Shown here piece after piece: positions 9,087 through 17,157 of a stretch of 64,000 nucleotides of DNA. The stretch is from an uncultured Pelagimonas sp. (GTDB taxonomy: Bacteria > Pseudomonadota > Alphaproteobacteria > Rhodobacterales > Rhodobacteraceae), in assembly GCA_947497905.1 (NCBI GenBank), contig CANMIH010000001.1, forward strand, positions 620,001-684,000, given 5' to 3'. Both the position numbers and the translations under genes were made by a program. Numbering within the stretch: the first letter of the stretch is position 1; every line of letters starts with the position of its first letter. Below the pieces are notes generated by a model that was not told where the DNA came from, made no database searches, and saw nothing but the letters and a program-made list of their open reading frames with translations.

Positions 9087-9692
9087 TTATTCTTCGTCCG
9101 AAGCTTCCGCTGCGGGCGCGTCGTCGTCGTCCGATGCGGCCGAGCCGATATCGTCAAACAACTGCGACACTTCGAATTCAGCTTGCGCTTCTTCTTCAGC
9201 CGCCAGTTCCTGGATCGACTTGCCGGTTGCCTGAAGTTCAGCTTCTTCCGCCGAACGTGCAACGTTCAGCGCGATGCTGACGGCTACTTCGGGGTGCAGA
9301 ACAACGTCAACGGTGTGCAGGCCGAGAACCTTGATCGGGTCACGGATAACAACCTGTTTGCGGTCGATCGAGAAACCACCTTCGGCCGCAACTTCAGCTG
9401 CGTCACGAGTGGTCACCGAACCGTAGAGGTTGCCGCCGTCTGATGCCTGACGAATCACCACGAACTGCTGACCGTCCAGGCGTGCGCCCAGATCTTCAGC
9501 TTCTTTCTTGGTTTCCAGGTTGCGTGCTTCAAGCTGAGCTTTCTGCGCGTCAAACTGGGCCAGGTTCTCTTTCGAAGCGGTCAGCGCCTTGCCCTGCAGC
9601 AGCAGGTAGTTGCGTGCGTAACCGGCTTTAACGTCTACGACGTCGCCCATCTGACCAAGCTTGGCCACACGTTCCAGAAGGATAACTTGCAT
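9087..9692 (-). CDS. rplI: 50S ribosomal protein L9
   Basis: L9 binds 23S rRNA domain V at the base of the L1 stalk. The N-terminal domain begins [17 protein letters not shown] and carries the conserved K-x-G-Y-A-R-N-Y-L segment near residues 22-31. A long helix and a C-terminal domain follow. At 201 residues it is longer than the roughly 150 of E. coli because of an acidic Ala/Asp/Glu-rich tail after about residue 150, a common extension in alphaproteobacteria. It is the last gene of the rpsF-rpsR-rplI operon, 12 bases after rpsR. Confidence 0.97.
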   Translation of the reverse strand: MQVILLERVAKLGQMGDVVDVKAGYARNYLLLQGKALTASKENLAQFDAQKAQLEARNLETKKEAEDLGARLDGQQFVVIRQASDGGNLYGSVTTRDAAEVAAEGGFSIDRKQVVIRDPIKVLGLHTVDVVLHPEVAVSIALNVARSAEEAELQATGKSIQELAAEEEAQAEFEVSQLFDDIGSAASDDDDAPAAEASDEE

Positions 9693-9704
9693 ATCAGTCT
9701 CTCC

Positions 9705-9932
9705 TTATTTCACGGCGTAGGGCAGCAGGGCGAGGAAGCGAGCGCGTTTGATGGCACGAGCCAGTTCACGCTGTTTCTTGGCCGAGACTGCGGTGATACG
9801 CGAAGGCACAATCTTGCCGCGCTCAGAGATGTAGCGCTGCAGAAGACGGGTGTCTTTGTAGTCGATTTTCGGTGCGTTCTCGCCCGAGAAAGGGCAAACC
9901 TTACGACGGCGGAAAAATGGTTTTGCAGCCAT
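9705..9932 (-). CDS. rpsR: 30S ribosomal protein S18
   Basis: A small basic protein of 75 residues that pairs with S6 on the 30S platform. It shows the family start with [10 protein letters not shown], the central [11 protein letters not shown] segment and the K-x-Q-R-E-L-A-x-A-I-K-R-A-R-x-L-A-L-L-P signature. It lies between rpsF (11 bases upstream) and rplI, the standard order. Confidence 0.97.
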   Translation of the reverse strand: MAAKPFFRRRKVCPFSGENAPKIDYKDTRLLQRYISERGKIVPSRITAVSAKKQRELARAIKRARFLALLPYAVK

Positions 9933-9943
9933 GGTTTAACTCC

Positions 9944-10306
9944 TTACGAACGATCACGACGCTCACGGCGTTCGCCGCGCTCGTCTTTTTTCTGCATCTG
10001 GACCGAGGGGCCTTCTTCGTGTGCGTCGACCTTGATGGTCAGAACACGCATCACGTCGTCATGCAGACGCATCAGGCGTTCCATTTCCTGAACAGCCGAC
10101 GACGGTGCATCGGTTTTCAAGAAGGCGAAGTGGCCTTTGCGGTTTTTGTTGATCTTGTAGGCCATGGTCTTCACGCCCCAGTACTCCGACTCAACGACTT
10201 TGCCGCCGTTGTCTGCAAGTACGGTGCCGAAGTGTTCGACGAGGCCTTCGGCCTGCGCGTTGGACAGGTCCTGACGCGAAATGAAAACATGCTCATACAG
10301 GGGCAT
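9944..10306 (-). CDS. rpsF: 30S ribosomal protein S6
   Basis: S6 of 120 residues, starting MPLYEHVFISRQDLS with the family's E-x-x-x-x-x-R-x-D segment and the conserved W-G-x-K-x-x-A-Y-x-I-x-K segment near residues 43-53. The C-terminus is a charged Arg/Glu tail (ERGERRERRDRS) as in many alphaproteobacteria. A GGAG box precedes the ATG. First gene of the operon with rpsR and rplI. Confidence 0.97.
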   Translation of the reverse strand: MPLYEHVFISRQDLSNAQAEGLVEHFGTVLADNGGKVVESEYWGVKTMAYKINKNRKGHFAFLKTDAPSSAVQEMERLMRLHDDVMRVLTIKVDAHEEGPSVQMQKKDERGERRERRDRS

Positions 10307-10410
10307 GAGTTCTCCGATTCACAATGGGCGCATTTCAAAGGGTCGGGTGTCACCTTCCGCCCCGGCCCACGAGAGCTGCGCAGTTCAAGAAATCTGCGGA
10401 AGGAGCGCTT

Positions 10411-10438
10411 CGTATACACGGGTTGGCCCATAATGCAA
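10411..10438 (-). promoter_or_regulatory. candidate sigma-70 promoter of rpsF-rpsR-rplI
   Basis: On the minus strand TTGCAT (10433-10438) and TATACG (10411-10416) are separated by 16 bases, about 105 bases upstream of the rpsF start. Spacing and sequence fit a housekeeping promoter only moderately. The leader in between is long enough for the ribosomal-protein feedback site known in some rpsF leaders, which I could not identify. Confidence 0.45.
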
Positions 10439-10583
10439 GGGCCTCAGGAGGTCAGGCCAGGGGCACAGCAATTTCACGGAAGTGCCCCATTCCTGCCCTG
10501 ATCTGCCGACATGGTTAATGCAACCTGAATAAGCAATCAAAATGGCGGCGCCTGAGCATATGACCGCCGGAGTGGAGAGTACC

Positions 10584-10781
10584 ATGACCCAGTCGAGTGT
10601 GATGACAAAAGCCCTGCAATATGTGATGGGCGTGGCCCTTGCGGTGGCGGCATTGGGTCTGTGGTTTGTCCCTGGCTCGCTGGCCGGTGATCCTGTTCAG
10701 GGGCTGATCAAACTGGGTGTGACGCTGGTGATGGGCCTGATGGGGCTAAGCCTGCTGGCGCTGGGACGCAGTCACCGCTGA
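10584..10781 (+). CDS. small membrane protein of unknown function (65 residues)
   Basis: The ATG at 10584 is preceded by GGAG six bases upstream. The product has two hydrophobic helices, roughly residues 10-32 and 42-60, joined by a short loop containing G-D-P, and ends in a basic tail (GRSHR). A terminator follows directly, so it is a monocistronic unit. I recognise no family. The clean start signal, the helix pattern and the terminator make it a likely real gene. Confidence 0.6.
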   Translation: MTQSSVMTKALQYVMGVALAVAALGLWFVPGSLAGDPVQGLIKLGVTLVMGLMGLSLLALGRSHR

Positions 10782-10803
10782 AATCGACCGATCATTGAGA
10801 TAG

Positions 10804-10833
10804 AAAAGCGCCAGTCTTTGCTGGCGTTTTTTT
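10804..10833 (+). terminator. terminator of the small membrane protein gene
   Basis: A stem CGCCAG/CTGGCG with a six-base loop, flanked by A-rich sequence on the left and a run of seven T on the right, 23 bases after the stop codon. Confidence 0.8.
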
Positions 10834-11090
10834 GTTGGGGGAAAGAGATAGGAGGGCGACGCGGCGGTCCCAACCACGCAATCGCGGGTTTAGTGGTCTG
10901 GCGTGCGATGAGGGCGCTGAGACAGCGAGATTTTGCGCGCCTAAATTGAATTGCGCGCAAATTTGCCGAGCTCACGCTTTCGTGTGTGAATTTGCGCACC
11001 GAGCCTGTGGGATTTGTGCGAATTGAGTGAATCGCCGTTTGAGGTGAGATGTAGCCCATCACAGACACACACCTCACAAAGGCTAAACCG
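10834..11090. other. leader region of the YceI gene
   Basis: About 257 bases without a gene. It contains two direct copies of TTGCGCGC (10933-10940 and 10951-10958, 18 bp apart), a GCAAATTTGC palindrome overlapping the second copy (10957-10966), and a 7-bp inverted repeat TGAGGTG/CACCTCA at 11040-11046 and 11070-11076 just before the ribosome binding site. These may be regulatory but I could not assign a promoter. Confidence 0.4.
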
Positions 11091-11672
11091 ATGAAATCCA
11101 TGTTCTTTGCCGCGGCACTCGCCGCTCTGCCGATGACCGCTGCAACCACCGCAATGGCGGCGGACAACTATGTGCTGGACGCCAGCCACAGCCAGATCCT
11201 GTTCAGCTACAACCACCTGGGCTATTCGACCACCTGGAACATGTTCTCGGGCTTTGACGGCACCATCTCGTTTGACAGCGAAAACCCGGCGGCCTCGTCG
11301 GTTCAGGTTGAGTTTCCGCTGAGCACCCTGTTCACCGGTTGGGAAGCTCGCTTTAACCACTTCATGGCAGAAGATTTCTTTGGCGCCACTGGCGATGAGA
11401 CCATCAGCTTCACCTCGACTGGCATCGAAGTGACCGGCGAGACCACCGCGCTGATCACCGGCGATCTGACCATCAATGATGTGACCAAATCGGTGGTTCT
11501 GGACGCAAAACTGAACCAGCAGGGCGAGCACCCGATGGCCAAAAAGCCGTGGCTGGGTTTTGACGCCACCACCACCATCCTGCGGTCGGATTACAACGTT
11601 GGTAACTTTGCGCCCTTCGTCAGCGACGAGCTGGATGTGAAGATCTCGATCGAGGCGATGAAAGCCGAGTGA
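11091..11672 (+). CDS. periplasmic YceI-family lipocalin-like protein
   Basis: A 193-residue exported protein: signal peptide ending A-M-A at residue 23, then the YceI fold beginning ADNYVLDASHSQILFSYNHLG. YceI proteins form a beta barrel that binds an isoprenoid chain such as polyprenyl or ubiquinone-like lipids; the ligand here is unknown. An AAAGG box precedes the ATG. About 540 bases downstream and convergent lies a cytochrome b561-YceI fusion, so this locus holds two YceI domains in different settings, one soluble and one membrane-tethered. Confidence 0.9.
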   Translation: MKSMFFAAALAALPMTAATTAMAADNYVLDASHSQILFSYNHLGYSTTWNMFSGFDGTISFDSENPAASSVQVEFPLSTLFTGWEARFNHFMAEDFFGATGDETISFTSTGIEVTGETTALITGDLTINDVTKSVVLDAKLNQQGEHPMAKKPWLGFDATTTILRSDYNVGNFAPFVSDELDVKISIEAMKAE

Positions 11673-11697
11673 TCTGACGCAGATCGCGATCAACGCG

Positions 11698-11727
11698 CCC
11701 CGGTTCTGAAAGGAACCGGGGTTTTTT
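11698..11727 (+). terminator. terminator of the YceI gene
   Basis: A nine-base perfect stem (CCCCGGTTC with GAACCGGGG), six-base loop and a run of six T, 25 bases after the stop. Confidence 0.9.
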
Positions 11728-12164
11728 GTGCGTCGGGCGTGCGTGTCTCGGTGCCGTCTCTTCTGATGCGCCTATGACGCCCAGACCTCGATTTGTCGCG
11801 ATGGAAACGGGCGGCCGGGCAGGCAGGTCGTTGGCTGAACAGGGTTGTACTGTCATCCAAAGAGTTCCGCGCAGGCAGGCGAACGCAGTGTGCGAAGGGG
11901 CCGGCCTTGATGTCTGGGAACCCAGCCACTGTGGGCTAGGCTTTGAGATGTGATTGGGGGCGTCGATCGCGACCAAGGATACAGCGGACGCCGTGGGCAT
12001 GAGATGTGCCGCTGGTGTCGAGCCGGTCCTGACGAGCCGAAGCTTTGCCGCCCACCATTCATAATGCGTTACACGCGTAACGCTGGAGTTAATCTCAACC
12101 TTATGTCTCTGGTGCTTTGAGACAACTCGTGCCCGGGCGGGTGAATTCTTTAGATCGCCAAACA
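11728..12164. other. gene-free interval between two convergent terminators, with one inverted repeat
   Basis: About 440 bases between the YceI terminator and the terminator of the b561-YceI fusion. Open frames here (one of 181 codons on the minus strand) are low-complexity, overlap the YceI gene or its terminator, and lack ribosome binding sites. The only clear structure is an inverted repeat GCGTTAC-ACGC-GTAACGC at 12066-12083, operator-like in geometry. Confidence 0.5.
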
Positions 12165-12192
12165 CAAAAAAGCCCCGACCGAAGTCGGGGCT
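12165..12192 (-). terminator. terminator of the cytochrome b561-YceI gene
   Basis: On the minus strand a nine-base stem AGCCCCGAC/GTCGGGGCT is closed by a UUCG-type loop and followed by a T run, 22 bases beyond the gene's stop. Confidence 0.9.
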
Positions 12193-12213
12193 GTGTCTTA
12201 GTCTTTTGCGGTT

Positions 12214-13407
12214 TTAGCGCGTGGCGGTCAGGGTGATGTCGACCGTCACCATTGGTTCAGGCTGTCCAGCGGCGGTGGCCTCTCCGCCAATGCCAAAGTC
12301 TATCCGGTTGAGCGTCAGGCTGCCCGCCATCTCAGCGCGATCGCCGTCCAATTCCAGCGTGAAGGGCAGGGTGGTTGGCACGCTTGCGCCTTTCAGGGTC
12401 AGGGTGCCCTGCGCTTCATAGCCATCTTCGGCTCTGACAATCTTGGCCTCGAAGGTCGCCACCGGGTGGGTTTCAGCATCAAAATACTCGGTTCCCAGCG
12501 CCTGAGACGTGACCGACCCCAAGGTCAGCGACCCTATCGAGATCTGCGTGGTGACGGTGCCCAGCGGCCCCTCAGTGATGGTATCGTCAAAGCTGATCGC
12601 GGCGGTCCAGTCTGCGAAACTGCCTGCAATGTCAGAGCCAAACTGGCGCACGCCAATGTTGATCGCTCCGGTTTCGACCACCCACTCGGTTTGCACTTCC
12701 TCAAGCTGAGCCGCTTCGGGGGCCTCGGCCGCATGGCTGAACAGTCCGGCCTGTGCGCCAACACCAAAGGCTGCAACATAGGCCACCACGGCGGCGATCA
12801 GGGGCAGGCGGCTGTGCGCCTCTTGCGTGGCGGTGCCTGCCTCAGTCGATCCGGGCAACATGCGGCGCAGGGTGGCGTCGCGGTCGATGACATGGTGCTT
12901 TAGCGCGCCGGCAATATGCAAGAGCAGCGACAGGATCAGCAGGCGTACGGCGACTTTATGGGCCCCCGCCATGAACTCTGCCAGTGCGGGGCTATCTGGG
13001 ATCAGGGGGAGATCCTGACCAAAGGGCCAGAGAATAGGGGCAAAGCCCGTGGCGGCGGCATGTTCGATCCAACCGGTCAGCGGTACCAATGCGAGCGAGG
13101 CATAGAGCAACACATGCACGGTTTCTGCGGCGAAAGTTTCAAGTTTGCGATCGGGGTGCAAGGTTACAGGTTTGGGCTGGGTGACCATCCAGACCAGACG
13201 GATCACTGCAAGAATGAACAGCACCACACCAATGGTCTTGTGGATCGAAAACAACTGGGCCTTCTGCGCCAGCAGGTCGGGGGTATCAAACCCCATATCA
13301 TTGGCGATTTTGCCAAGTGGGATCATGGCGAGAATGCCAAGCGCCATGGTCCAGTGCATCAGCTTGGACAGGCTGCCATATCGGGTTGCGGTGTTTCCCA
13401 GCGCCAT
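12214..13407 (-). CDS. cytochrome b561-YceI fusion protein
   Basis: A 397-residue fusion. The N-terminal part (about residues 1-185) is a prokaryotic cytochrome b561 with four main membrane helices and candidate haem-ligand histidines H18, H56, H98, H150 and H164. A linker helix (about 202-222) follows, then a C-terminal YceI domain from about 238 to the end. I use the ATG at 13407 because AGGAGA lies seven bases upstream; the frame extends further to 13482 without support. The b561 half would shuttle electrons between quinone and the periplasmic side while the YceI half could hold a quinone-like lipid; this coupling is inference. A free-standing YceI gene lies nearby. Confidence 0.88.
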   Translation of the reverse strand: MALGNTATRYGSLSKLMHWTMALGILAMIPLGKIANDMGFDTPDLLAQKAQLFSIHKTIGVVLFILAVIRLVWMVTQPKPVTLHPDRKLETFAAETVHVLLYASLALVPLTGWIEHAAATGFAPILWPFGQDLPLIPDSPALAEFMAGAHKVAVRLLILSLLLHIAGALKHHVIDRDATLRRMLPGSTEAGTATQEAHSRLPLIAAVVAYVAAFGVGAQAGLFSHAAEAPEAAQLEEVQTEWVVETGAINIGVRQFGSDIAGSFADWTAAISFDDTITEGPLGTVTTQISIGSLTLGSVTSQALGTEYFDAETHPVATFEAKIVRAEDGYEAQGTLTLKGASVPTTLPFTLELDGDRAEMAGSLTLNRIDFGIGGEATAAGQPEPMVTVDITLTATR

Positions 13408-13579
13408 TTCGGGCTCTCCTGAATGTCTTTGTTGACGCACAGATATCAGGATCAGCCCCGCAATAAACGCGCATGGGCGCACAGAAGCCGTGCGTCTTGG
13501 CGTTGTCAGATGGGATTAGTCCTAGTATGCGCCTCAGACGACAGATATGTGATGACAAACATTGTTGAAGGAGTGGGGC

Positions 13580-14518
13580 ATGACCCGAGCGTTCATTTTT
13601 CCAGGTCAAGGGGCACAGGCGATTGGTATGGGGCGGGATCTGGCCGATGCCTACCCGCAAGCGCGCGCTGTTTTTGACGAAGTTGACGAGGCGCTCGGCG
13701 AAAAGCTGTCTTCGCTGATCTGGGAGGGGGAGATTGAAAACCTGACCCTGACGGCCAATGCTCAGCCGGCGCTGATGGCGACCTCGATTGCCGCCATGCG
13801 TGCGCTTGAGGCCGAGGGCGTGACCATCGAGGCCGCGTCTTTTGTTGCGGGGCATTCGCTGGGGGAATATTCGGCTCTGACTGCGGCGGGTGCGCTAAGC
13901 GTGGCCGATGCTGCGCGTCTGCTGCGCAAACGTGGCGAAGCCATGCAGGCGGCTGTGCCTGTGGGGCAGGGTGCTATGGCGGCGGTTCTGGGCCTTGATC
14001 TTAAGGCCGTGCGCAAGGTGGCTGATGAGGCCGCTCAGGGTGAAGTTTGTGCGGCTGCCAATGACAATGATCCAGCTCAGGTGGTGATTTCAGGCGCCAA
14101 AGCTGCCGTTGAGCGTGCCGTTGATCTGGCCAAGGCGGCAGGTGCAAAACGCGCGCTGTTGTTGCCGGTGAGCGCACCGTTCCACTGTGCGCTGATGGAA
14201 CCCGCGGCAGAGGCCATGGCCGAGGCACTCAATGACGTAGATATCAATGATCCGGCTGTTCCGGTGGTGGCGAATGTTCGCGCCGCTGCAGTGTCGAACC
14301 CGGCGGTGATCCGCTCGCTTCTGGTCGAACAGATCTGTGGCTCGGTACGCTGGCGGGAATCGGTGCTAGCTATGGTCGAAGAGGGTGTGACCGAGTTCTG
14401 GGAAATCGGGGCTGGCAAGGCGCTGTCCGGCATGGTGCGTCGGATCCACAAACCTGCCGCCGTGCGCAACATCGGCGCGGCCGCGGATGTGAAAGCTGCG
14501 GTCGAAAGCCTGCAGTGA
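13580..14518 (+). CDS. fabD: malonyl-CoA:ACP transacylase
   Basis: FabD moves malonyl from CoA to acyl carrier protein for type II fatty acid synthesis. The 312-residue protein begins MTRAFIFPGQGAQ, has the nucleophile elbow GHSLGEYSAL at 91-100 with Ser93, and the catalytic-His segment SAPFHCALM near residue 200. A GAAGGAG box precedes the ATG at 13580. It is followed by a small unknown gene overlapping its stop, then fabG and acpP, giving a fatty-acid synthesis locus. Confidence 0.96.
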   Translation: MTRAFIFPGQGAQAIGMGRDLADAYPQARAVFDEVDEALGEKLSSLIWEGEIENLTLTANAQPALMATSIAAMRALEAEGVTIEAASFVAGHSLGEYSALTAAGALSVADAARLLRKRGEAMQAAVPVGQGAMAAVLGLDLKAVRKVADEAAQGEVCAAANDNDPAQVVISGAKAAVERAVDLAKAAGAKRALLLPVSAPFHCALMEPAAEAMAEALNDVDINDPAVPVVANVRAAAVSNPAVIRSLLVEQICGSVRWRESVLAMVEEGVTEFWEIGAGKALSGMVRRIHKPAAVRNIGAAADVKAAVESLQ

Positions 14519-14793
14519 TCGTAGCGCTCGAGTTGCGCCGCCGGTCTGATGAGGTGATCTATCGCTTTGAGCGATGTGTCATCGATGCGCGGGTCACATG
14601 GCGCCGTAGCGACCGCGATCTGTATCTAACCTGGCGTCCCGGATTTGGCTGGGGCGCCTGGGACGGGAATGTATTACAGGGGCGTCCGTGGGATGTCCCT
14701 GAAGCCCTTCAAACATCGGATATTCCTCCTGAGGGGCTCTGGGTGTCGCAGAAGGGCGCAAAATCTTATAGTTATGACCTTGTCCATCTGTAA
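14515..14793 (+). CDS. 92-residue protein of unknown function, coupled to fabD
   Basis: A GTG at 14515 overlaps the fabD stop as GTGA, the geometry of translational coupling. The product is rich in Trp and Arg (for example WRRSDRDLYLTWRPGFGWG) with no signal peptide or membrane helix, and looks like a small beta-rich soluble protein. I do not recognise it. Support is positional: the start overlap, the uninterrupted frame, and intergenic signals resuming right after its stop. It lies between fabD and fabG, so a link to fatty-acid synthesis is possible but unproven. Confidence 0.55.
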   Translation: MIVALELRRRSDEVIYRFERCVIDARVTWRRSDRDLYLTWRPGFGWGAWDGNVLQGRPWDVPEALQTSDIPPEGLWVSQKGAKSYSYDLVHL

Positions 14794-14802
14794 GCGACGC
14801 TG

Positions 14803-14822
14803 CGAATTTTCTTGAAAATTCG
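14803..14822. promoter_or_regulatory. perfect palindrome upstream of fabG
   Basis: CGAATTTTC-TT-GAAAATTCG, nine-base arms around TT, about 140 bases before fabG. It has no T tail and too small a loop for a terminator, so an operator is more likely. Confidence 0.5.
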
Positions 14823-14962
14823 TGTGACGCAAGAATTGTTGAGTGTCGCGGCATTTAACTCGATGAAAGTGCAGAAATTCAGACTTCCTGTCGGGCTTTG
14901 TCTTGCCGTGACGGGATGTGGATGCAATACCAATGCAAAATTTGACGTAGCAGGAGCCATCC

Positions 14963-15700
14963 ATGTTCGATCTGACAGGTAAAACCGCGCTAGTGACCGG
15001 CGCTTCGGGCGGTATCGGCGGTGCCATTGCCAAAGCGCTGCATGGCGCGGGCGCGAGCGTTGGTCTGTCCGGCACCCGGGTTGAGCCGCTTGAGGCGCTG
15101 GCCGCCGAACTGGGCGAGCGCGCGCATGTTCTGCCCTGTAACCTCAGCGACAGCGCTGCGGTTGACGCGCTGCCGAAAGAGGCCATCGCGGCAATGGGTG
15201 GTCTGGACATTCTGGTCAACAACGCGGGCATCACCCGCGATCAGATCTTTATGCGCATGTCGGATGAGGAATGGCAGTCGGTGATCGACGTGAACCTGAC
15301 CTCGTCCATGCGGCTGTGCCGGGGTGTTATGCGCCCCATGATGAAATCCCGTTGGGGCCGGATCATCAACATTTCGTCGATTGTCGGCGCGACCGGGAAC
15401 CCCGGTCAGGTGAACTATGCCGCGGCCAAGGCCGGTCTGGTGGGCCTCACCAAATCAATCGCCTATGAGGTTGCCAGCCGGGGTATCACTGCCAATGCTG
15501 TTGCACCGGGGTTCATTGCCACAGCAATGACCGACAAGCTGAATGACGAGCAGAAAGCCGCCATCAACGGTAAGATCCCGGCCGCTCGCATGGGCACACC
15601 GGAAGAGATCGCAGCGGCGGTTCTTTATCTTGCCAGCAACGAAGCCGGATATGTCACCGGGTCCACATTGCATGTGAACGGTGGCATGGCCATGTTGTAA
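14963..15700 (+). CDS. fabG: 3-oxoacyl-ACP reductase
   Basis: NADPH-dependent short-chain dehydrogenase of 245 residues that reduces 3-oxoacyl-ACP. Visible: the nucleotide-binding TGASGGIG at 12-19, NNAG at 86-89, and the catalytic set N111, S138/S139, Y152 and K156. The C-terminus ends in the typical HVNGGMAM. A CAGGAG box precedes the ATG. Its position between fabD and acpP supports the FabG assignment over other reductases of the superfamily. Confidence 0.96.
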   Translation: MFDLTGKTALVTGASGGIGGAIAKALHGAGASVGLSGTRVEPLEALAAELGERAHVLPCNLSDSAAVDALPKEAIAAMGGLDILVNNAGITRDQIFMRMSDEEWQSVIDVNLTSSMRLCRGVMRPMMKSRWGRIINISSIVGATGNPGQVNYAAAKAGLVGLTKSIAYEVASRGITANAVAPGFIATAMTDKLNDEQKAAINGKIPAARMGTPEEIAAAVLYLASNEAGYVTGSTLHVNGGMAML

Positions 15701-15751
15701 CCACCTTGGCGCGCCAAAGAGCTGCGCAGGTAAGAAAGGTATACAAAGCGT

Positions 15752-15779
15752 TTGCCATCCTTTCCGCCTGTGTTATAGG
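15752..15779 (+). promoter_or_regulatory. candidate acpP promoter
   Basis: TTGCCA (five of six consensus bases) at 15752-15757 and TATAGG at 15774-15779 with a 16-bp spacer, about 165 bases upstream of acpP. A dedicated promoter would fit the high expression expected of acpP. A short TTG-initiated frame at 15706-15903 overlaps it and is probably not a gene. Confidence 0.5.
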
Positions 15780-15944
15780 CGCGTCAGTCCCGGTATTTGC
15801 CGCACCCCAAGCTGGGTGCCAGATGCCCGCCCTGCATGTCTCTGTGGCATGTTCGGGCACTCGAGCCGCCCGCGAGGGCAACATACGCCTGTCCAGCGGA
15901 TAGGGCAGTGAAGGCCAGTTGGCCGTCAGAAGTGAGGAAGAAAC

Positions 15945-16178
15945 ATGAGCGACATCGCAGATCGCGTGAAGAAGATTGTGGTTGAGCACCTGAGCGTTGA
16001 AGAAGACAAGGTCACCGAGGCCGCGTCCTTCATCGACGACCTGGGCGCAGACAGCCTGGACACTGTTGAGCTGGTTATGGCGTTTGAAGAAGAGTTCGGC
16101 ATCGAGATCCCGGACGACGCTGCTGAAACCATCCAGACGTTCGGCGACGCGGTGAAGTTCATCACCGAAGCATCGTAA
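15945..16178 (+). CDS. acpP: acyl carrier protein
   Basis: A 77-residue acidic carrier protein. The phosphopantetheine attachment site is the Ser of D-S-L at residues 36-38 (Ser37) inside [18 protein letters not shown]. It carries growing acyl chains for the Fab enzymes encoded just upstream. A GAGGAA box precedes the ATG and a strong terminator follows, so the transcript is compact. Confidence 0.98.
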   Translation: MSDIADRVKKIVVEHLSVEEDKVTEAASFIDDLGADSLDTVELVMAFEEEFGIEIPDDAAETIQTFGDAVKFITEAS

Positions 16179-16199
16179 GCGATCTGATCGTTTTAAGGG

Positions 16200-16227
16200 A
16201 AAACGGCGCCTTTTGGCGCCGTTTTTT
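16200..16227 (+). terminator. terminator of acpP
   Basis: A stem AACGGCGCC/GGCGCCGTT with a TTTT loop and a run of six T, about 22 bases after the acpP stop. Confidence 0.92.
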
Positions 16228-16342
16228 CGTTTTGTGACTTTGCGACGTGCCGTGTTTGGCTGATAAATTGCCGTGCGCCTTGCCGTGATGCGCTGTTTTG
16301 CTGCTACGCTGTCCTTACGTGTTTAACGATAGGGAGGGCCGA

Positions 16343-17086
16343 ATGCAGATTATTCCTACACTAGAGCTTCAGAAAGGGCGCAGCGTAAGCCTGCGCCGGG
16401 GCCGGATGGACGATGCCATGCTGTGGCATGTTGATCCGCTCGACACTGTTGCCGCCTGGGTGGCCGCCGGCGCCGACAGCCTGAGTGTAACCAACTTTGA
16501 TGCGCTGGCCGGAGATGAAGGCAGCGATGGGTTGATCGAAGAAATCATCCGCAAAGCCGGTGTGCCGGTGCAGGTCGCAGGAGGGATTCGCACCCGTGAA
16601 CGTGCAGAACACTGGATCGAACAGGGCGCTGCACAGATCGTGATCGGCACACTGGCCACCCAAATGCCGGATGAGGTGAAAACCCTGGCCACGCACTATC
16701 CGGATCAGGTGGTTTTGGCGGTGGATGTCTGGCAGGGCAAGCTGATGACCCATGGGTGGGGCACCGAAAGCGCGCTGGATCCCGCGCGTTTCCTGGAATC
16801 CTTTGCGGTTACGCCTCTGTCAGGCGTCTTGATCACCGACATCGATGGAGATGCAGAAGAGGTCGATAAACATCTGGGGGTGATCTCAGCTCTGGCTGGT
16901 GCGACGCGCCATCGGGTGATTGCCAGCGGGTTGGTCGACAAACTCGATGATTTGTCGAGCCTGAAATACGTCCCGAATATTTCTGCAGCCATCGTTGGCC
17001 GGGCCTTGATGCGCAAAGAGTTCTCTTTGGAGGAAGCGCTTGAGGTTGCGAAGCCGGAACCAGAGCTGACAGCGGACTTTCAGTAA
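16343..17086 (+). CDS. HisA-like (beta/alpha)8-barrel protein, paralogue with altered catalytic acid
   Basis: A 247-residue TIM barrel of the HisA/HisF superfamily, starting at the ATG at 16343 behind AGGGAGGG. HisA isomerises ProFAR in histidine synthesis using an early aspartate (in A-[IL]-D-L) and a second one in the C-terminal half. Here the early site reads T-L-E-L, so the acid is E8, while the equivalents D128 (AVDVWQGK) and D166 (TDIDGD) remain. Phosphate-binding loops are recognisable (GGIRT at 80-84, IVGRALM at 217-223). No other his gene is present; acpP lies upstream. It may be a divergent isomerase or have a new substrate; function unknown. Confidence 0.75.
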   Translation: MQIIPTLELQKGRSVSLRRGRMDDAMLWHVDPLDTVAAWVAAGADSLSVTNFDALAGDEGSDGLIEEIIRKAGVPVQVAGGIRTRERAEHWIEQGAAQIVIGTLATQMPDEVKTLATHYPDQVVLAVDVWQGKLMTHGWGTESALDPARFLESFAVTPLSGVLITDIDGDAEEVDKHLGVISALAGATRHRVIASGLVDKLDDLSSLKYVPNISAAIVGRALMRKEFSLEEALEVAKPEPELTADFQ

Positions 17087-17103
17087 ACAGATGTGAGTCG
17101 AAG

Positions 17104-17131
17104 AAGGGCGCGCAAATTGCGCGCCCTTTTG
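17104..17131. terminator. terminator after the HisA-like gene, possibly bidirectional
   Basis: A GC-rich nine-base stem (AGGGCGCGC with GCGCGCCCT) around AAATT, followed by TTTT on the plus strand, 18 bases after the stop. The convergent transporter gene ends at 17158 and could also use it. Confidence 0.75.
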
Positions 17132-17157
17132 TATGCTGTCGATGTGGTTGCTGACGC

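Noticed and set aside
11620-12165. Minus-strand frame of 181 codons after the YceI gene
   Set aside because: It covers the YceI terminator and gene end, has low-complexity Ser/Pro/Arg composition and no start signal.
15706-15903. TTG-initiated 65-codon frame between fabG and acpP that looks like a signal peptide
   Set aside because: No ribosome binding site, and it overlaps the likely acpP promoter and leader.
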